Shown here piece by piece: positions 26,178-34,247 of a stretch of DNA of 38,285 nt; position 1 is the stretch's first letter; each line of letters begins with the position of its first letter. The notes under the pieces were generated by a model. It worked only from the letters and a program-made list of their open reading frames with translations, did no database searches and had not been told where the DNA came from. The translations under genes were made by a program, and so were the position numbers. This stretch comes from Tepidamorphaceae bacterium (GTDB lineage Bacteria > Pseudomonadota > Alphaproteobacteria > Rhizobiales > JAKSCL01): NCBI GenBank assembly GCA_028289445.1, contig JANQPO010000014.1, forward strand, positions 531,944 through 570,228, given 5' to 3'.

Positions 26178-26862
26178 TTCGCACCATATGAACGCAATCG
26201 TTCCAGCTTGAATGGCATAGCGCCCAATCTTCGCTGACTTGGCTGGCTGGCGACCGCCAACTCACGGCCAGGTCGTATTCGTGGTTATAGCCGTACTTCT
26301 TACCAAGCCCGCGCTCCAACATGTCCGCCGTGACAAAAGCGTAGACGTGATCGAAACGCCATCTCATCATCGCAACGATGATGGCAACCCGTGAGAACAC
26401 CGACGCTAAGCCGCGGTCGCGGAACTTCGGATCGATCCAGGCATCGCCGCCATAGGCACAGCCGCCGTGCACGTCTGCCAAAAAGTGCCATTGATCGGAC
26501 GGGCGCAAGTCAATCTCGCTTGACGAGTCAGGCGCATACAAGCGCGCCCAGTGGTCACAGATGAACTCCGCGAGCGTTTGCCCGCCAGTTTGATCAAAGC
26601 GGAATGCCGCCATCCCGATGCATCGGCTAGACTCCTCTTTGAAGAGCGCGATCCAGAACGCGTTTGCATGGGTAAATGTGTTGATGGCCGGGTCGAAGTG
26701 CGGCGTGACCTTTGTGTCACGCTTGGAGGAGGCAGCAAGCGCGGCGAACCGATTGAAATCGGACCCCAGTTCCGGGCGTGCGCCAGCTTCTCCCAACTGC
26801 TTCGTCAGTCGGCTGATGGCAGCAGCAAATTCAAGTTCATCTATATCGAGCCGAGGCGCCAT
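26053..26862 (-). CDS. GNAT-like N-acetyltransferase
   Basis: A 269-residue protein whose middle looks like a GNAT acetyltransferase: GGDAWIDPKFRDRGLASVFSR (about 137-157) fits the acetyl-CoA loop (R-D-R-G-L-A), and VYAFVTADMLERGLGKKYGYN (about 173-193) fits the strand and helix before the C-terminal beta-bulge. The first 130 residues match nothing I know. The last 40 residues are polar and lysine/arginine/serine-rich, and lie over the end of the convergent PAS-like gene (26053-26177); this tail may be read-through after loss of an earlier stop. The ATG at 26862 has no good ribosome-binding site. Substrate unknown. Confidence 0.55.
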   Translation of the reverse strand: MAPRLDIDELEFAAAISRLTKQLGEAGARPELGSDFNRFAALAASSKRDTKVTPHFDPAINTFTHANAFWIALFKEESSRCIGMAAFRFDQTGGQTLAEFICDHWARLYAPDSSSEIDLRPSDQWHFLADVHGGCAYGGDAWIDPKFRDRGLASVFSRVAIIVAMMRWRFDHVYAFVTADMLERGLGKKYGYNHEYDLAVSWRSPASQVSEDWALCHSSWNDCVHMVRTTADANWLARSGQPRKSSLRHKSEGSGGSKSRKRDKARTDG

Positions 26863-27183
26863 CGTCAGGTGCGGAGCCTTCTTTGGTCTGGGATCGCGAA
26901 GTCACCGACCCACATTGTCCAGGAAAACCAGCAAGCGGCAAAATGCCACAGCCGGCATGCCCATCAAAGCCTGGTCCCCTTCCGCTACACAATGGATTGA
27001 AATAGCTCTTCCATTGCATGGAGTTATGCCGTTCTCTGCGTGAACGGTCAAACTCGCAATAGCGTCATCGCGCGATCCCGAGGGTCTCCCCTCAGCCGTT
27101 TGACACGACGACGGATTGCGACACCGCCATGCGCCAGCGCGTTCAGATGACGCTTTGCACCGAGAGAGAGCGACCGACCCAGC
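26863..27183. other. Intergenic region between acetyltransferase and FAD oxidoreductase genes
   Basis: About 320 bases. Short frames on both strands are open, but none has a good start or a recognisable domain. I see no hairpin with a T run and no RNA gene. Confidence 0.4.
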
Positions 27184-28491
27184 TTACCCAAGCACGGAGA
27201 AACTCGACTCCGTGTTGATGGGCCGCTTGCGAGAATAGAATCCGGCGTTCACGTCACGCTCAATATAGGGCAGCCGGAACATGAGCGGATCGGCATCGTG
27301 GTCGTTGCCAGCCTCGCAATACTGGACGATCCCAGCCATCAGCTTCCCGGCGATCGGCGCGTTTTTGTACTGGTTGCCGCTCGTTCCACAGGCCATGTAG
27401 AAGCCCGACAAGGCGGATTTATCGTAGATCGGAATCCAGTCGGTGGACGCGTCGTAGAGATCAACCACGCCCTTGGCCTGCTGTGGGATGCCAAGCGATG
27501 GCACACGCTGGCCGTAGCGCTGCGCCTGAAGCGTCCACTGGTCGGTGAACTCGCGATTGTAGTCCGTATCGTCATCCACCCACTGGTGTGGATCGCACGG
27601 CGGGTCTTCGGAACCGACGAGGATGTTGTTTCCGTGCTCCGGCCGGCAGTAGCAGGCGATGTCTGAATCCGAGACGATCGTTCCGTTCGTCTCAAAGTCG
27701 AAACCCTCCGGCGCGGGCACGTGGACAACTTCCTGCCGAAGCGCGCGGGTCTCGATCGTCATATCGTCGAGGACTCCGGCTATGGCGTTGACCCGGGACG
27801 ATGCCGGCCCGGCGACGTTGACCACGATGGGCGCGTAGATCTCGGATCCGTCGGCCAGCTTTACGCCTTTGACCTTGCCGCCAGCTTTGAGGATTTCCGT
27901 CACGGTCGCACCAAGCTTCAATTGCGCGCCCTGACGGGCAGCGGCGTTGGCAAGGTTCTGGGCCGAGAGCGCCGGATCGGTAACATAGCCGCCGTTTGGC
28001 CAGAAGACAGCCCCTCTCAGTTGCGCGCCGTTCGGTCTTCCAAAGTCCGGATCGTCCGCCGCGCGCGGAGGATGATAGCTATCGAGTGCATAGATCGGCA
28101 GCGCCTCGACGATCTTGTCGGAAGACCACTCCTCGAATGGGCAATCGAGCAGCGCGGAATTTTTCATGTGCTTTTCAAGATGGCCATTACATTCGGTCTT
28201 CATGACAAGGCAACCGACCTCCAGGAACTTTGCGAGCGCCTCATCCTGCGGTGCGTCGAGATAGTCCCGCCAGTCGCGCCAATAGTGATAGCCCTCCCAG
28301 GCGAACGCGGTTCCATCGAGAGTCGAATAATGCATCCGGATGATTGCGCAAGAACCGGCCGTCGACCCATATCCGGCTAGCCGATTCCGGTCGATCACTA
28401 CGGGCTTGATGCCAGCCTTCGCCAGCTCGTAGGCCGTCGCCGCACCGATCACGCCGGCACCGATGACGATCGCGTCCGCCGTCTCCGTCAT
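27184..28491 (-). CDS. FAD-dependent oxidoreductase (DAO family)
   Basis: A 435-residue amine-oxidising flavoprotein of the D-amino-acid oxidase superfamily. The FAD-binding GAGVIGAATA is at 11-20, with the family glutamate/aspartate at VVIDRN further on. GYVTDPALSAQNLANAA near 168-184 and the C-terminal GFYMACGTSGNQYKNAPIAGK near 363-383 are typical of sarcosine/dimethylglycine-oxidase-like members. The gene is the last in a four-gene operon and overlaps the TetR stop by four bases (ATGA), so it should be translated together with the regulator. The most likely substrate is an N-methylated amino acid or related amine, inferred from the operon. Confidence 0.88.
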   Translation of the reverse strand: MTETADAIVIGAGVIGAATAYELAKAGIKPVVIDRNRLAGYGSTAGSCAIIRMHYSTLDGTAFAWEGYHYWRDWRDYLDAPQDEALAKFLEVGCLVMKTECNGHLEKHMKNSALLDCPFEEWSSDKIVEALPIYALDSYHPPRAADDPDFGRPNGAQLRGAVFWPNGGYVTDPALSAQNLANAAARQGAQLKLGATVTEILKAGGKVKGVKLADGSEIYAPIVVNVAGPASSRVNAIAGVLDDMTIETRALRQEVVHVPAPEGFDFETNGTIVSDSDIACYCRPEHGNNILVGSEDPPCDPHQWVDDDTDYNREFTDQWTLQAQRYGQRVPSLGIPQQAKGVVDLYDASTDWIPIYDKSALSGFYMACGTSGNQYKNAPIAGKLMAGIVQYCEAGNDHDADPLMFRLPYIERDVNAGFYSRKRPINTESSFSVLG

Positions 28492-29159
28492 GATGTCTCC
28501 TCTCGTGTTTGACGGCGGCTCAGCGCACGTCTGGCATCGTCCTTCAACGCGTCCACCTCGTGGCTCAGCGGGCGCACTCCGGTGAAAGCGTGAAGATAAT
28601 CGGCAACACGCGACAGGCGCAGCTCCAGCGGCTCGTGCAGTTCGAGCGCGTAGTAACCGAGCTGCTGAAAATAAAGCACGCGCGCCCGAATATCCGCTTC
28701 GGCCGTATCGTAACTGTGGCGCGCGAAGAGCGCGGTGATCGCTTCGATCCGCCTTGCATCAGATTGGTCGATGATGGCCCGGACGGCGATGGATCGACGT
28801 GCCCATTCCCGCACGGCGAAATCGAGCCGCGGATCGAAGTTGTCGACATCGAGAAAGCCGCGGAAGAGATGGCAGACTGCCTCCGTGATCGTCTCTGCCG
28901 GCGTCGCGCAGGCCGTGAGAATCGCGCCTGTATTGCGTTCGTCCCAAAGTGCAAGGAGTGCGTCCAGCAAGTCCTTCCGGCTCTTGAAGTACCAGTAGAA
29001 CGATGAGCGCGAGACACCGAGACGGGACGAAAGCTTGAGCACCTTCACCTCGCCGACGCCGCCCTTGACCAAAGCGTCATGGGCGGCTGCGAGCCAGTCT
29101 TCACGCGTGGCTTTGACATTGCCGGCGGACCGAGCGTCCGGTTCGGTGATCGCGGTCAT
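28488..29159 (-). CDS. TetR-family transcriptional regulator
   Basis: A 223-residue regulator. The N-terminal helix-turn-helix (about residues 20-65) fits TetR: REDWLAAAHDALVKGGVGEVKV, then LSSRLGVSRSSFYWYFKSRKDLLDALL. The C-terminal helical domain is the ligand-binding and dimerisation part and is not conserved. It sits in the middle of the operon, three bases after the MttB stop and overlapping the start of the FAD oxidoreductase. A regulator encoded inside its target operon suggests autoregulation by an inducer made or used by the enzymes. An imperfect operator-like repeat lies at 33217-33236, upstream of the first gene. Confidence 0.92.
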   Translation of the reverse strand: MTAITEPDARSAGNVKATREDWLAAAHDALVKGGVGEVKVLKLSSRLGVSRSSFYWYFKSRKDLLDALLALWDERNTGAILTACATPAETITEAVCHLFRGFLDVDNFDPRLDFAVREWARRSIAVRAIIDQSDARRIEAITALFARHSYDTAEADIRARVLYFQQLGYYALELHEPLELRLSRVADYLHAFTGVRPLSHEVDALKDDARRALSRRQTREETS

Positions 29160-29162
29160 GGC

Positions 29163-30710
29163 TCAGTCTGGCGGCGGCGCGCCGCCTTCTTCCGTGCGCT
29201 TTGCAATAAAGGCTTGAAGGGCCTCGACCCTGTCCGGATCGACGTCGAGCGGAGGCGTATCGAGGATCGATGTCCAGATGTCCGTCGCGCGGGTATCGGC
29301 GTCGCGGGCGCCGCGTTCGGTCCAGGTTCCAAAGTTCGACCAGTCGGCAACAAGCGGTTCGTAAAAGGCCGACTGATAGCGCGCCATCGTGTGCGCGGCC
29401 GCGAAGAAATGCCCGCCGGGTTGCACTTCGGCCAGCGCGTCGAGCGCGATTTCTGCGTTGTCGGCGGAGGTCGGGGTGCAGAGTTCGGCGAACACCTGCA
29501 CCATCTCCATGTCGGTGATCAACTTCTCAAAGGAAACCGTCAGCCCGCCCTCGATCCAGCCGGCCGCGTGGATGACGACTGTGGCGCCTGCGAGCACGGC
29601 ACCCCACGCACTCATCTGGGTCTCATGCGCGGCCTGGGCATCGTTGGCATTCGCCGCGCAGCCCGCCGCATTGCGCCAGGGAAGCCCCAGGAGCCGCGCC
29701 AGCTGGCCGGCGCCGAAACTGGCCTTCACCTGCTCCGGCGTTCCGAACGCCGGGGCGCCGGACTTCATGTCGACATTCGAAGCGAAGGCGCCGTACATCA
29801 CCGCTGCGCCGCGCCTTGCAAGCTGTGTCAGCACGATCCCGGCCAGCGCCTCCGCATGAGAGAGCGTCAGTGCGCCGGCAACGGTTACCGGCGCCATGGC
29901 GCCCATCAGGCAAAAAGGTGTGACGATCGAGAGCTGTCCGGCGCGTGCGAAATCGATCAGCCCCTGCGCCATCGGCACGTCGATCTGGCGCGGAGAGTTG
30001 GTGTTGATGATCGTGTAGACGCGCGGCTCAGCCGCAAATGCATCATCCGAGAGCCCGCGAAAATCGCGGATCATCCGGAAGACATCCTCCGCCTGCCCGG
30101 TGCCGCGCGAATACGCGAACGGGATCTTGTCGGACAGTGTCAACTGGGCCTCTGTGAAGGCGTAATGCCGCAGCGCCGGGGGAACGTCCTGCGGCTCCAC
30201 GCCAGGCGAGAGCATCTGAATGGCATCGAAGTGCTGAACGAGCCGCGTCAGTTCCCTTACGTCGCTGAGCGATCCTGGACGCCGTCCCCGCTTCCGGTCG
30301 GTGGCGTTCGGCGCACCTGCGCCGGACTGAAAAGCCAGCGTCCCCAGCTCCATCTGGAGGTCGCGCCCCGGTCGTCCGCCATGAAGCGCGAACGATCGGG
30401 GTGCCGATGCGACCGATGCGTCGACGATCTCGCGGCCGATGCGGACCATCTGCGTGTCCTTATCGACGATCGCCCCGTTTGCGGCGAAGAGGGTGCGTGC
30501 CTCAGGAAGGAGAACCTTGATACCGAGGTCCTCAAGGACGGATAGCGCTGTCTCGTGGATCGCATGGACACGATCCTCGGAGAAAACAGTCACCGGCGAA
30601 AACGGGTTCTTGAGCCGGTGGTACGCTGTTGTGCGCGCGCCACCACCGGCGGTTTCTCGGGGCGGTCGCCTTCGTCGACCGCGACTTGGGCGTTCCACTG
30701 CCTCGCCCAT
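29163..30710 (-). CDS. MttB-family methyltransferase, non-pyrrolysine type
   Basis: A 515-residue protein of the trimethylamine methyltransferase (MttB) superfamily, which transfers a methyl group from a quaternary or tertiary amine to a corrinoid protein. The TIM-barrel fold regions are recognisable (HAIHETALSVLEDLGIKV near 49-66; TPFCLMGAMAPVTVAGALTLSHAEALAG near 264-291; GAPAFGTPEQVKASFGAGQLARLLGLPWRNAAG near 322-354). The frame is uninterrupted: no amber codon is present, so this is a pyrrolysine-free member like the glycine betaine methyltransferase MtgB. The first 40 residues are arginine-rich and not conserved. It starts four bases after the dehydrogenase stop. No corrinoid protein gene is adjacent. 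Confidence 0.88.
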   Translation of the reverse strand: MGEAVERPSRGRRRRPPRETAGGGARTTAYHRLKNPFSPVTVFSEDRVHAIHETALSVLEDLGIKVLLPEARTLFAANGAIVDKDTQMVRIGREIVDASVASAPRSFALHGGRPGRDLQMELGTLAFQSGAGAPNATDRKRGRRPGSLSDVRELTRLVQHFDAIQMLSPGVEPQDVPPALRHYAFTEAQLTLSDKIPFAYSRGTGQAEDVFRMIRDFRGLSDDAFAAEPRVYTIINTNSPRQIDVPMAQGLIDFARAGQLSIVTPFCLMGAMAPVTVAGALTLSHAEALAGIVLTQLARRGAAVMYGAFASNVDMKSGAPAFGTPEQVKASFGAGQLARLLGLPWRNAAGCAANANDAQAAHETQMSAWGAVLAGATVVIHAAGWIEGGLTVSFEKLITDMEMVQVFAELCTPTSADNAEIALDALAEVQPGGHFFAAAHTMARYQSAFYEPLVADWSNFGTWTERGARDADTRATDIWTSILDTPPLDVDPDRVEALQAFIAKRTEEGGAPPPD

Positions 30711-30714
30711 TGCG

Positions 30715-33141
30715 CTACTGCCGCATGACTAGGCCCTTGGGGTCGTATGGCGAGGGCGGGATGACGGTGGCCTGCCGTTCATTGCCCACTACGTGAACGG
30801 AGAGTTCCGTTCCGTGTGCGGCATGCTCGGGCTTCACGAGCGCCATCGCCAACGACGTATCGACGACGTGTCCGTAGCCGCCGGACGTCACGAAGCCAAC
30901 ACGCTCGCCGTTCGCCCAAACAGGTTCGTAACCCGAGGCATCCGCGCCGTTCGCTGCAACGTCGAGTGTGACGAGGACATGGGACGGGTCCGGCCCATCA
31001 CGCTCGGAGATCGCCGCGTCCCGGCCGATGAAGTCGCCCTTGTCCCAAGCGATCCAGCGATCCATGCCGGTCATGCGCGGCGTATAGGCCTGCGTGAACT
31101 CCGCCGACCAGATGCCGAAGCTCTTCTCAAGCCGCAGCGACAGAAGCGCGTTGTAGCCATACTCCACGAGGCCGAGGTCGCGGCCCGCTTCGAGAAGCGT
31201 CCGCCGGAGCGCCACATGCTCGGATGCATGACAGTGGACCTCGTAGCCAAGCTCACCCGCGACGGAGAGCCGCCCTACCTTCGCGTTGATCAGCCCGACA
31301 TCCGCAGTCGTGCAGCCCATGAACGGCAGCGCATTGTGACTTATGTCGCCATCGGAGAGCGCCGCTGTCAGCACCTCCCGCGAGGCGGGGCCGGAGAGCG
31401 AGAATCCGACGATCTTGTCCGACACGTCCTCGACGTGAACCCCACCATCCCCATGCGCATCGATGTAGTCCATAAACCAGCGCATGTGCCAGGCGCGCAG
31501 ATAGTAGCTCCCCATGATCCACCAGGTGCCATCGCCCCAGTTGAAGACCGTGAGATCACCTTTCAGCCGGCCGTTCGGCGCAAGCATGGGTGCGAGCCGC
31601 GCACGACCCGGTTTCGGCAGGCGGCCAGCCATGACCTTGTCGAGCCAGGCTTCCGCATTGGGACCCGTCACCTCGAAACGGGAGAAGCCGGAAATGTCTA
31701 GGAGCCCGGATTTCTCACGGACGGCGCGGCACTCTGTGCCCACGATGTCATGGGCGTTGGAGCGTTTCAGCGTTGGCGTCTCTTCAAAGCCTTTCGGCGC
31801 GAAATAGATCGGCACTTCAAGCCCCCAGGACTCACCCCAGCGCGCGCCGGCTTCGGTCATCGCGTCGTGGGCCGGCGCCATCTTCAATGGGCGCCCCGCC
31901 GGCAACTGTTCGTTCGGATAGGTCATGACGAACCGGCGGGAATAGAACTGGCCCGTGGTTTCACGGATGTAGCGCTTGTTCTCGGCGAACTTGCCATAGC
32001 GGGCGATGTCCATTGGCCAAGCGTCCGCCTCCGGCTCGCCGTGGATCATCCACTCGGCCAGGCTCTTGCCGACGCCCCCGCCCTGCAGGAAGCCCGCCAT
32101 AACCCCGCAAGCGCACCAGTAGCCGCGCTTGCCGGGCACCGGCCCAACCAGCGGATTGCCATCTGGCGAGAAGGTGAAGGCACCGTTGACCCAGGTCTTC
32201 ACGCCGATCTCCTGAAGCACCGGATAGCGCTCAAAGCCGAGGATCAGTTCCTTCTCGATCCGGTCCGTCTGCTCTTGGAAAAGCTCCATGCCGTAGTCCC
32301 ACGGCGCGCCATCCATCGCCCAGTGTTCGTAGTCGATCTCATAGATACCTAGCAGCACGCCCTTCTGGTCCTGCCGCAGGTAGGTGAAGCCTTCGAGGTC
32401 CACCGTCATCGGCATTTCAAAGTCGACTTCGGACAGAAGCGGGATCGAATCGGAGATCAGGTAGTGGTGCTTGAGGGGCGCCAACGGAAGCTCGATGTCC
32501 GCCATCCGGCCGACTTGCTTCGCCCAAAGCCCGGCCGCGTTGATCACATGCTCGCAAGTGACTGTGCCCTTCTCAGTGACCACCTGCCAGCCATCGGCCG
32601 TCTGGATCAACTCGAGCACGCGATTGTGCTCGACCACCGTCGCGCCGCGCTTCTTGGCGGCGCCCGCATAGGCGTGGACGGTGCCGGTCGTATCGAGATA
32701 GCCTTCGCGGTCCGCCCACATGGCGCCCAGCACACCGTCAGTCGACATGATCGGGCAGCGCTTTTGTGCTTCCTCCGGTGTCATCAGCTCGCAGTCCTCA
32801 ATCCCGATGGACTGGAACACGCGATAGGCGGCCTGGAGCCATTCCCACCGCTCTGGCGTGCCGGCCAGCGTCAGGCCGCCGGTCATGTGAAGGCCGATGT
32901 TCTGACCGCTTTCCTCTTCGATCTCAGAGAGAAGATCGATTGTGTAAGCCTGCAGCGCAGCCATGTTGGGATCGGCATTGAGCGCATGGAAGCCGCCCGC
33001 CGCATGCCACGACGATCCGGCAGTCAGCACCGACCGTTCGATGAGGCAGACGTCGGTCCAGCCGAATTTCGCCAGATGATAGAGCACCGAGGCGCCAACG
33101 ACCCCGCCGCCGATGATTACGACCCGATAGTGCGAATTCAC
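30715..33141 (-). CDS. Dimethylglycine/sarcosine dehydrogenase-like FAD-GcvT protein
   Basis: An 808-residue two-part enzyme. The N-terminal half is a DAO-type flavoprotein with GGGVVGASVLYHLA (11-24) and SSWHAAGG (43-50), in which H46 corresponds to the histidine that holds FAD covalently in dimethylglycine dehydrogenase. The C-terminal half is a GcvT-type folate-binding module (about 400-800) with LLDISGFSRFEVTGPNAEAWLDKV and LSLRLEKSFGIW, which would pass the oxidised methyl group to tetrahydrofolate. The start is a GTG at 33141 with GGGGAGGA about six bases upstream. It is the first gene of the operon. The substrate could be dimethylglycine, sarcosine or another methylated amine. Confidence 0.92.
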   Translation of the reverse strand: MNSHYRVVIIGGGVVGASVLYHLAKFGWTDVCLIERSVLTAGSSWHAAGGFHALNADPNMAALQAYTIDLLSEIEEESGQNIGLHMTGGLTLAGTPERWEWLQAAYRVFQSIGIEDCELMTPEEAQKRCPIMSTDGVLGAMWADREGYLDTTGTVHAYAGAAKKRGATVVEHNRVLELIQTADGWQVVTEKGTVTCEHVINAAGLWAKQVGRMADIELPLAPLKHHYLISDSIPLLSEVDFEMPMTVDLEGFTYLRQDQKGVLLGIYEIDYEHWAMDGAPWDYGMELFQEQTDRIEKELILGFERYPVLQEIGVKTWVNGAFTFSPDGNPLVGPVPGKRGYWCACGVMAGFLQGGGVGKSLAEWMIHGEPEADAWPMDIARYGKFAENKRYIRETTGQFYSRRFVMTYPNEQLPAGRPLKMAPAHDAMTEAGARWGESWGLEVPIYFAPKGFEETPTLKRSNAHDIVGTECRAVREKSGLLDISGFSRFEVTGPNAEAWLDKVMAGRLPKPGRARLAPMLAPNGRLKGDLTVFNWGDGTWWIMGSYYLRAWHMRWFMDYIDAHGDGGVHVEDVSDKIVGFSLSGPASREVLTAALSDGDISHNALPFMGCTTADVGLINAKVGRLSVAGELGYEVHCHASEHVALRRTLLEAGRDLGLVEYGYNALLSLRLEKSFGIWSAEFTQAYTPRMTGMDRWIAWDKGDFIGRDAAISERDGPDPSHVLVTLDVAANGADASGYEPVWANGERVGFVTSGGYGHVVDTSLAMALVKPEHAAHGTELSVHVVGNERQATVIPPSPYDPKGLVMRQ

Positions 33142-33216
33142 GATCGTTCCTCCCCGTAGCCTTCACGATGCTCGCAGACGCCGAGATGTCCTACCTACTG
33201 AGCGTAATTGATCTGA

Positions 33217-33236
33217 ACTGTACACTGCTGTCTAGT
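33217..33236. promoter_or_regulatory. Possible TetR operator upstream of the demethylation operon
   Basis: ACTGTACA-N4-TGTCTAGT is an imperfect inverted repeat (six of eight positions match) about 76 bases before the first start codon of the operon. Spacing and outer bases resemble TetR-family operators. The supporting evidence is position and partial symmetry only. Confidence 0.35.
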
Positions 33237-33409
33237 CGAAAAATGAACACGCTATCCACGCAGCATTTCTTGGCGCATACACCGGTTCGGTATCCCAAGC
33301 TGGAAGCAGCCATCGAACGCGAGGCGCTATGCTGGATGTAAAAGAACGGGTTTGCGTGCCCTGCCAAACCCCTTGACTTGATCAACACACTCAACGTATT
33401 CGCCAAGGT

Positions 33410-33500
33410 GGAGAGGTGGCCGAGTGGTCGAAGGCGCTCCCCTGCTAAGGGAGTATACGTTAACCGCGTATCGAGGGTTCGAATCCCTTCCTCTCCGCCA
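33410..33500 (+). tRNA. tRNA-Ser (anticodon GCT)
   Basis: A 91-base tRNA with a long variable arm, as in serine tRNAs. The acceptor stem pairs GGAGAGG at 33410-33416 with CCTCTCC at 33490-33496, followed by the discriminator G and an encoded CCA. The anticodon stem-loop CTCCC-CTGCTAA-GGGAG gives anticodon GCT, reading AGC and AGU codons. The T loop GGTTCGAATCC is standard. The gene is followed directly by a run of T residues and by sequence unlike the left part of the window, so it is a likely integration site for the island that follows. Confidence 0.96.
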
Positions 33501-33552
33501 TTTTTGTATCTATCTATTTGAAATATGTATTATTTTTCCTCACCTTCTTTTC

Positions 33553-33572
33553 TGTCCCACTTTGTGTCCCAC
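33553..33572. repeat. Tandem TGTCCCAC repeat next to the tRNA
   Basis: Two copies of TGTCCCAC, 12 bases apart, lie about 53 bases after the tRNA-Ser. Spaced short direct repeats beside a tRNA 3' end can be arm-type binding sites of a tyrosine integrase. I see no integrase gene in the window, so this is inference from position. Confidence 0.35.
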
Positions 33573-33631
33573 AATAGAACGAGCATAGGTGCAGTGCAGA
33601 ACACCCGCGATGGTCGTTGGTCCTAGAGCCG

Positions 33632-33970
33632 CTATGGCCAGCGGTCACCGAGCACTTCGTTTCGCCACTTCTGAGTCCGAATGACCTCGGTGGGTCTCCT
33701 CACGATCAAGCTGCCATGGTGGCTGAGGCCGGGGAACCACAGCCGGACATCGATGTACTCGTACTGCCCGCACTTCGAGCAACGCAGGATTGGATCGAGT
33801 GCCGGTAGGTTCGGCCCAAACACCTGCGCAAGATCTGACGGCAGGAAGTGCACAGTGCGGTGGCAAACGCCGCACCGATAGGTAATGACATGGCCTTCGA
33901 GAGACGCGTCCCCGAGGCGCGGCTCCGGTTTGCCAGGATGCGGTCGAGCCGGGCGCTGGGGCACGGGCAT
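33632..33970 (-). CDS. Hypothetical zinc-ribbon-like protein
   Basis: A 112-residue protein with two CxxC pairs (CGVC near 33-36 and CSKC near 64-67), which would bind one zinc ion. Between them is HFLPSDLAQVFGP. A charged, arginine-rich N-terminus (MPVPQRPARPHPGKPEPRLGD) precedes the first pair. I recall similar short proteins in mobile regions of Hyphomicrobiales genomes, but none has a known function. Its ATG at 33970 lies 14 bases after the stop of another small gene, so the two probably share a transcript starting near the LexA box. Confidence 0.6.
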   Translation of the reverse strand: MPVPQRPARPHPGKPEPRLGDASLEGHVITYRCGVCHRTVHFLPSDLAQVFGPNLPALDPILRCSKCGQYEYIDVRLWFPGLSHHGSLIVRRPTEVIRTQKWRNEVLGDRWP

Positions 33971-33984
33971 GCCTCACCTCAGCG

Positions 33985-34167
33985 CTAGTTCTGCGCGATA
34001 ATCCGTGCGCCATGGCGCATCACAAAGCTGGAGCTAGGACGCAGGGCGCACGCCGCCTCGAATGCAGCTTTGGCAACGTCATACACGCTAGCAGCTGCCA
34101 GGGTGTTGACCGGTCCGCCGCAGTCCCATTCTTCGATTGTGAACTGAAAGCCGTCGCGCGTTGTCAT
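33985..34167 (-). CDS. Small hypothetical protein, divergent from the SRAP gene
   Basis: Sixty residues from the ATG at 34167 (the frame is open to 34221 but the longer N-terminus looks non-coding). The sequence has a beta-like start (DGFQFTIEEWDCGG) and an alpha-helical core (LAAASVYDVAKAAFEAACALRPS) ending in RHGARIIAQN, a compact alpha/beta shape. I do not know a function. It is transcribed away from the SRAP gene across a LexA operator 14 bases upstream of its start, which suggests DNA-damage control of both. The zinc-ribbon gene follows after 14 bases. Confidence 0.6.
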   Translation of the reverse strand: MTTRDGFQFTIEEWDCGGPVNTLAAASVYDVAKAAFEAACALRPSSSFVMRHGARIIAQN

Positions 34168-34180
34168 TCCCCGACGATAA

Positions 34181-34195
34181 GAACAAAATGGGAAC
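34181..34195. promoter_or_regulatory. LexA operator (alphaproteobacterial type)
   Basis: GAACAAAATGGGAAC is an exact GAAC-N7-GAAC, the reverse reading of the GTTC-N7-GTTC direct repeat known for LexA of alphaproteobacteria. It lies between the divergent start codons at 34167 and 34248. LexA bound here would repress both directions until DNA damage. Confidence 0.75.
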
Positions 34196-34247
34196 ATTGT
34201 CAAGCTGACGGTTCCGGCCATGGCCGTCGGTATGGTAGAGGCGATAC

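Noticed and set aside
29079..30545. Plus-strand open frame of 488 codons
   Set aside because: Antisense to the TetR and MttB genes; arginine/histidine-rich shadow.
29163..30710. Pyrrolysine (amber read-through) in the MttB-family gene
   Set aside because: The frame has no internal amber codon, so it is a pyrrolysine-free member.
30793..33159. Several long plus-strand frames over the dehydrogenase gene
   Set aside because: Shadows of a well-recognised FAD-GcvT protein.
33191..33406. Minus-strand open frame of 71 codons upstream of the demethylation operon
   Set aside because: Covers the expected promoter, no recognisable domain and no good start signal.
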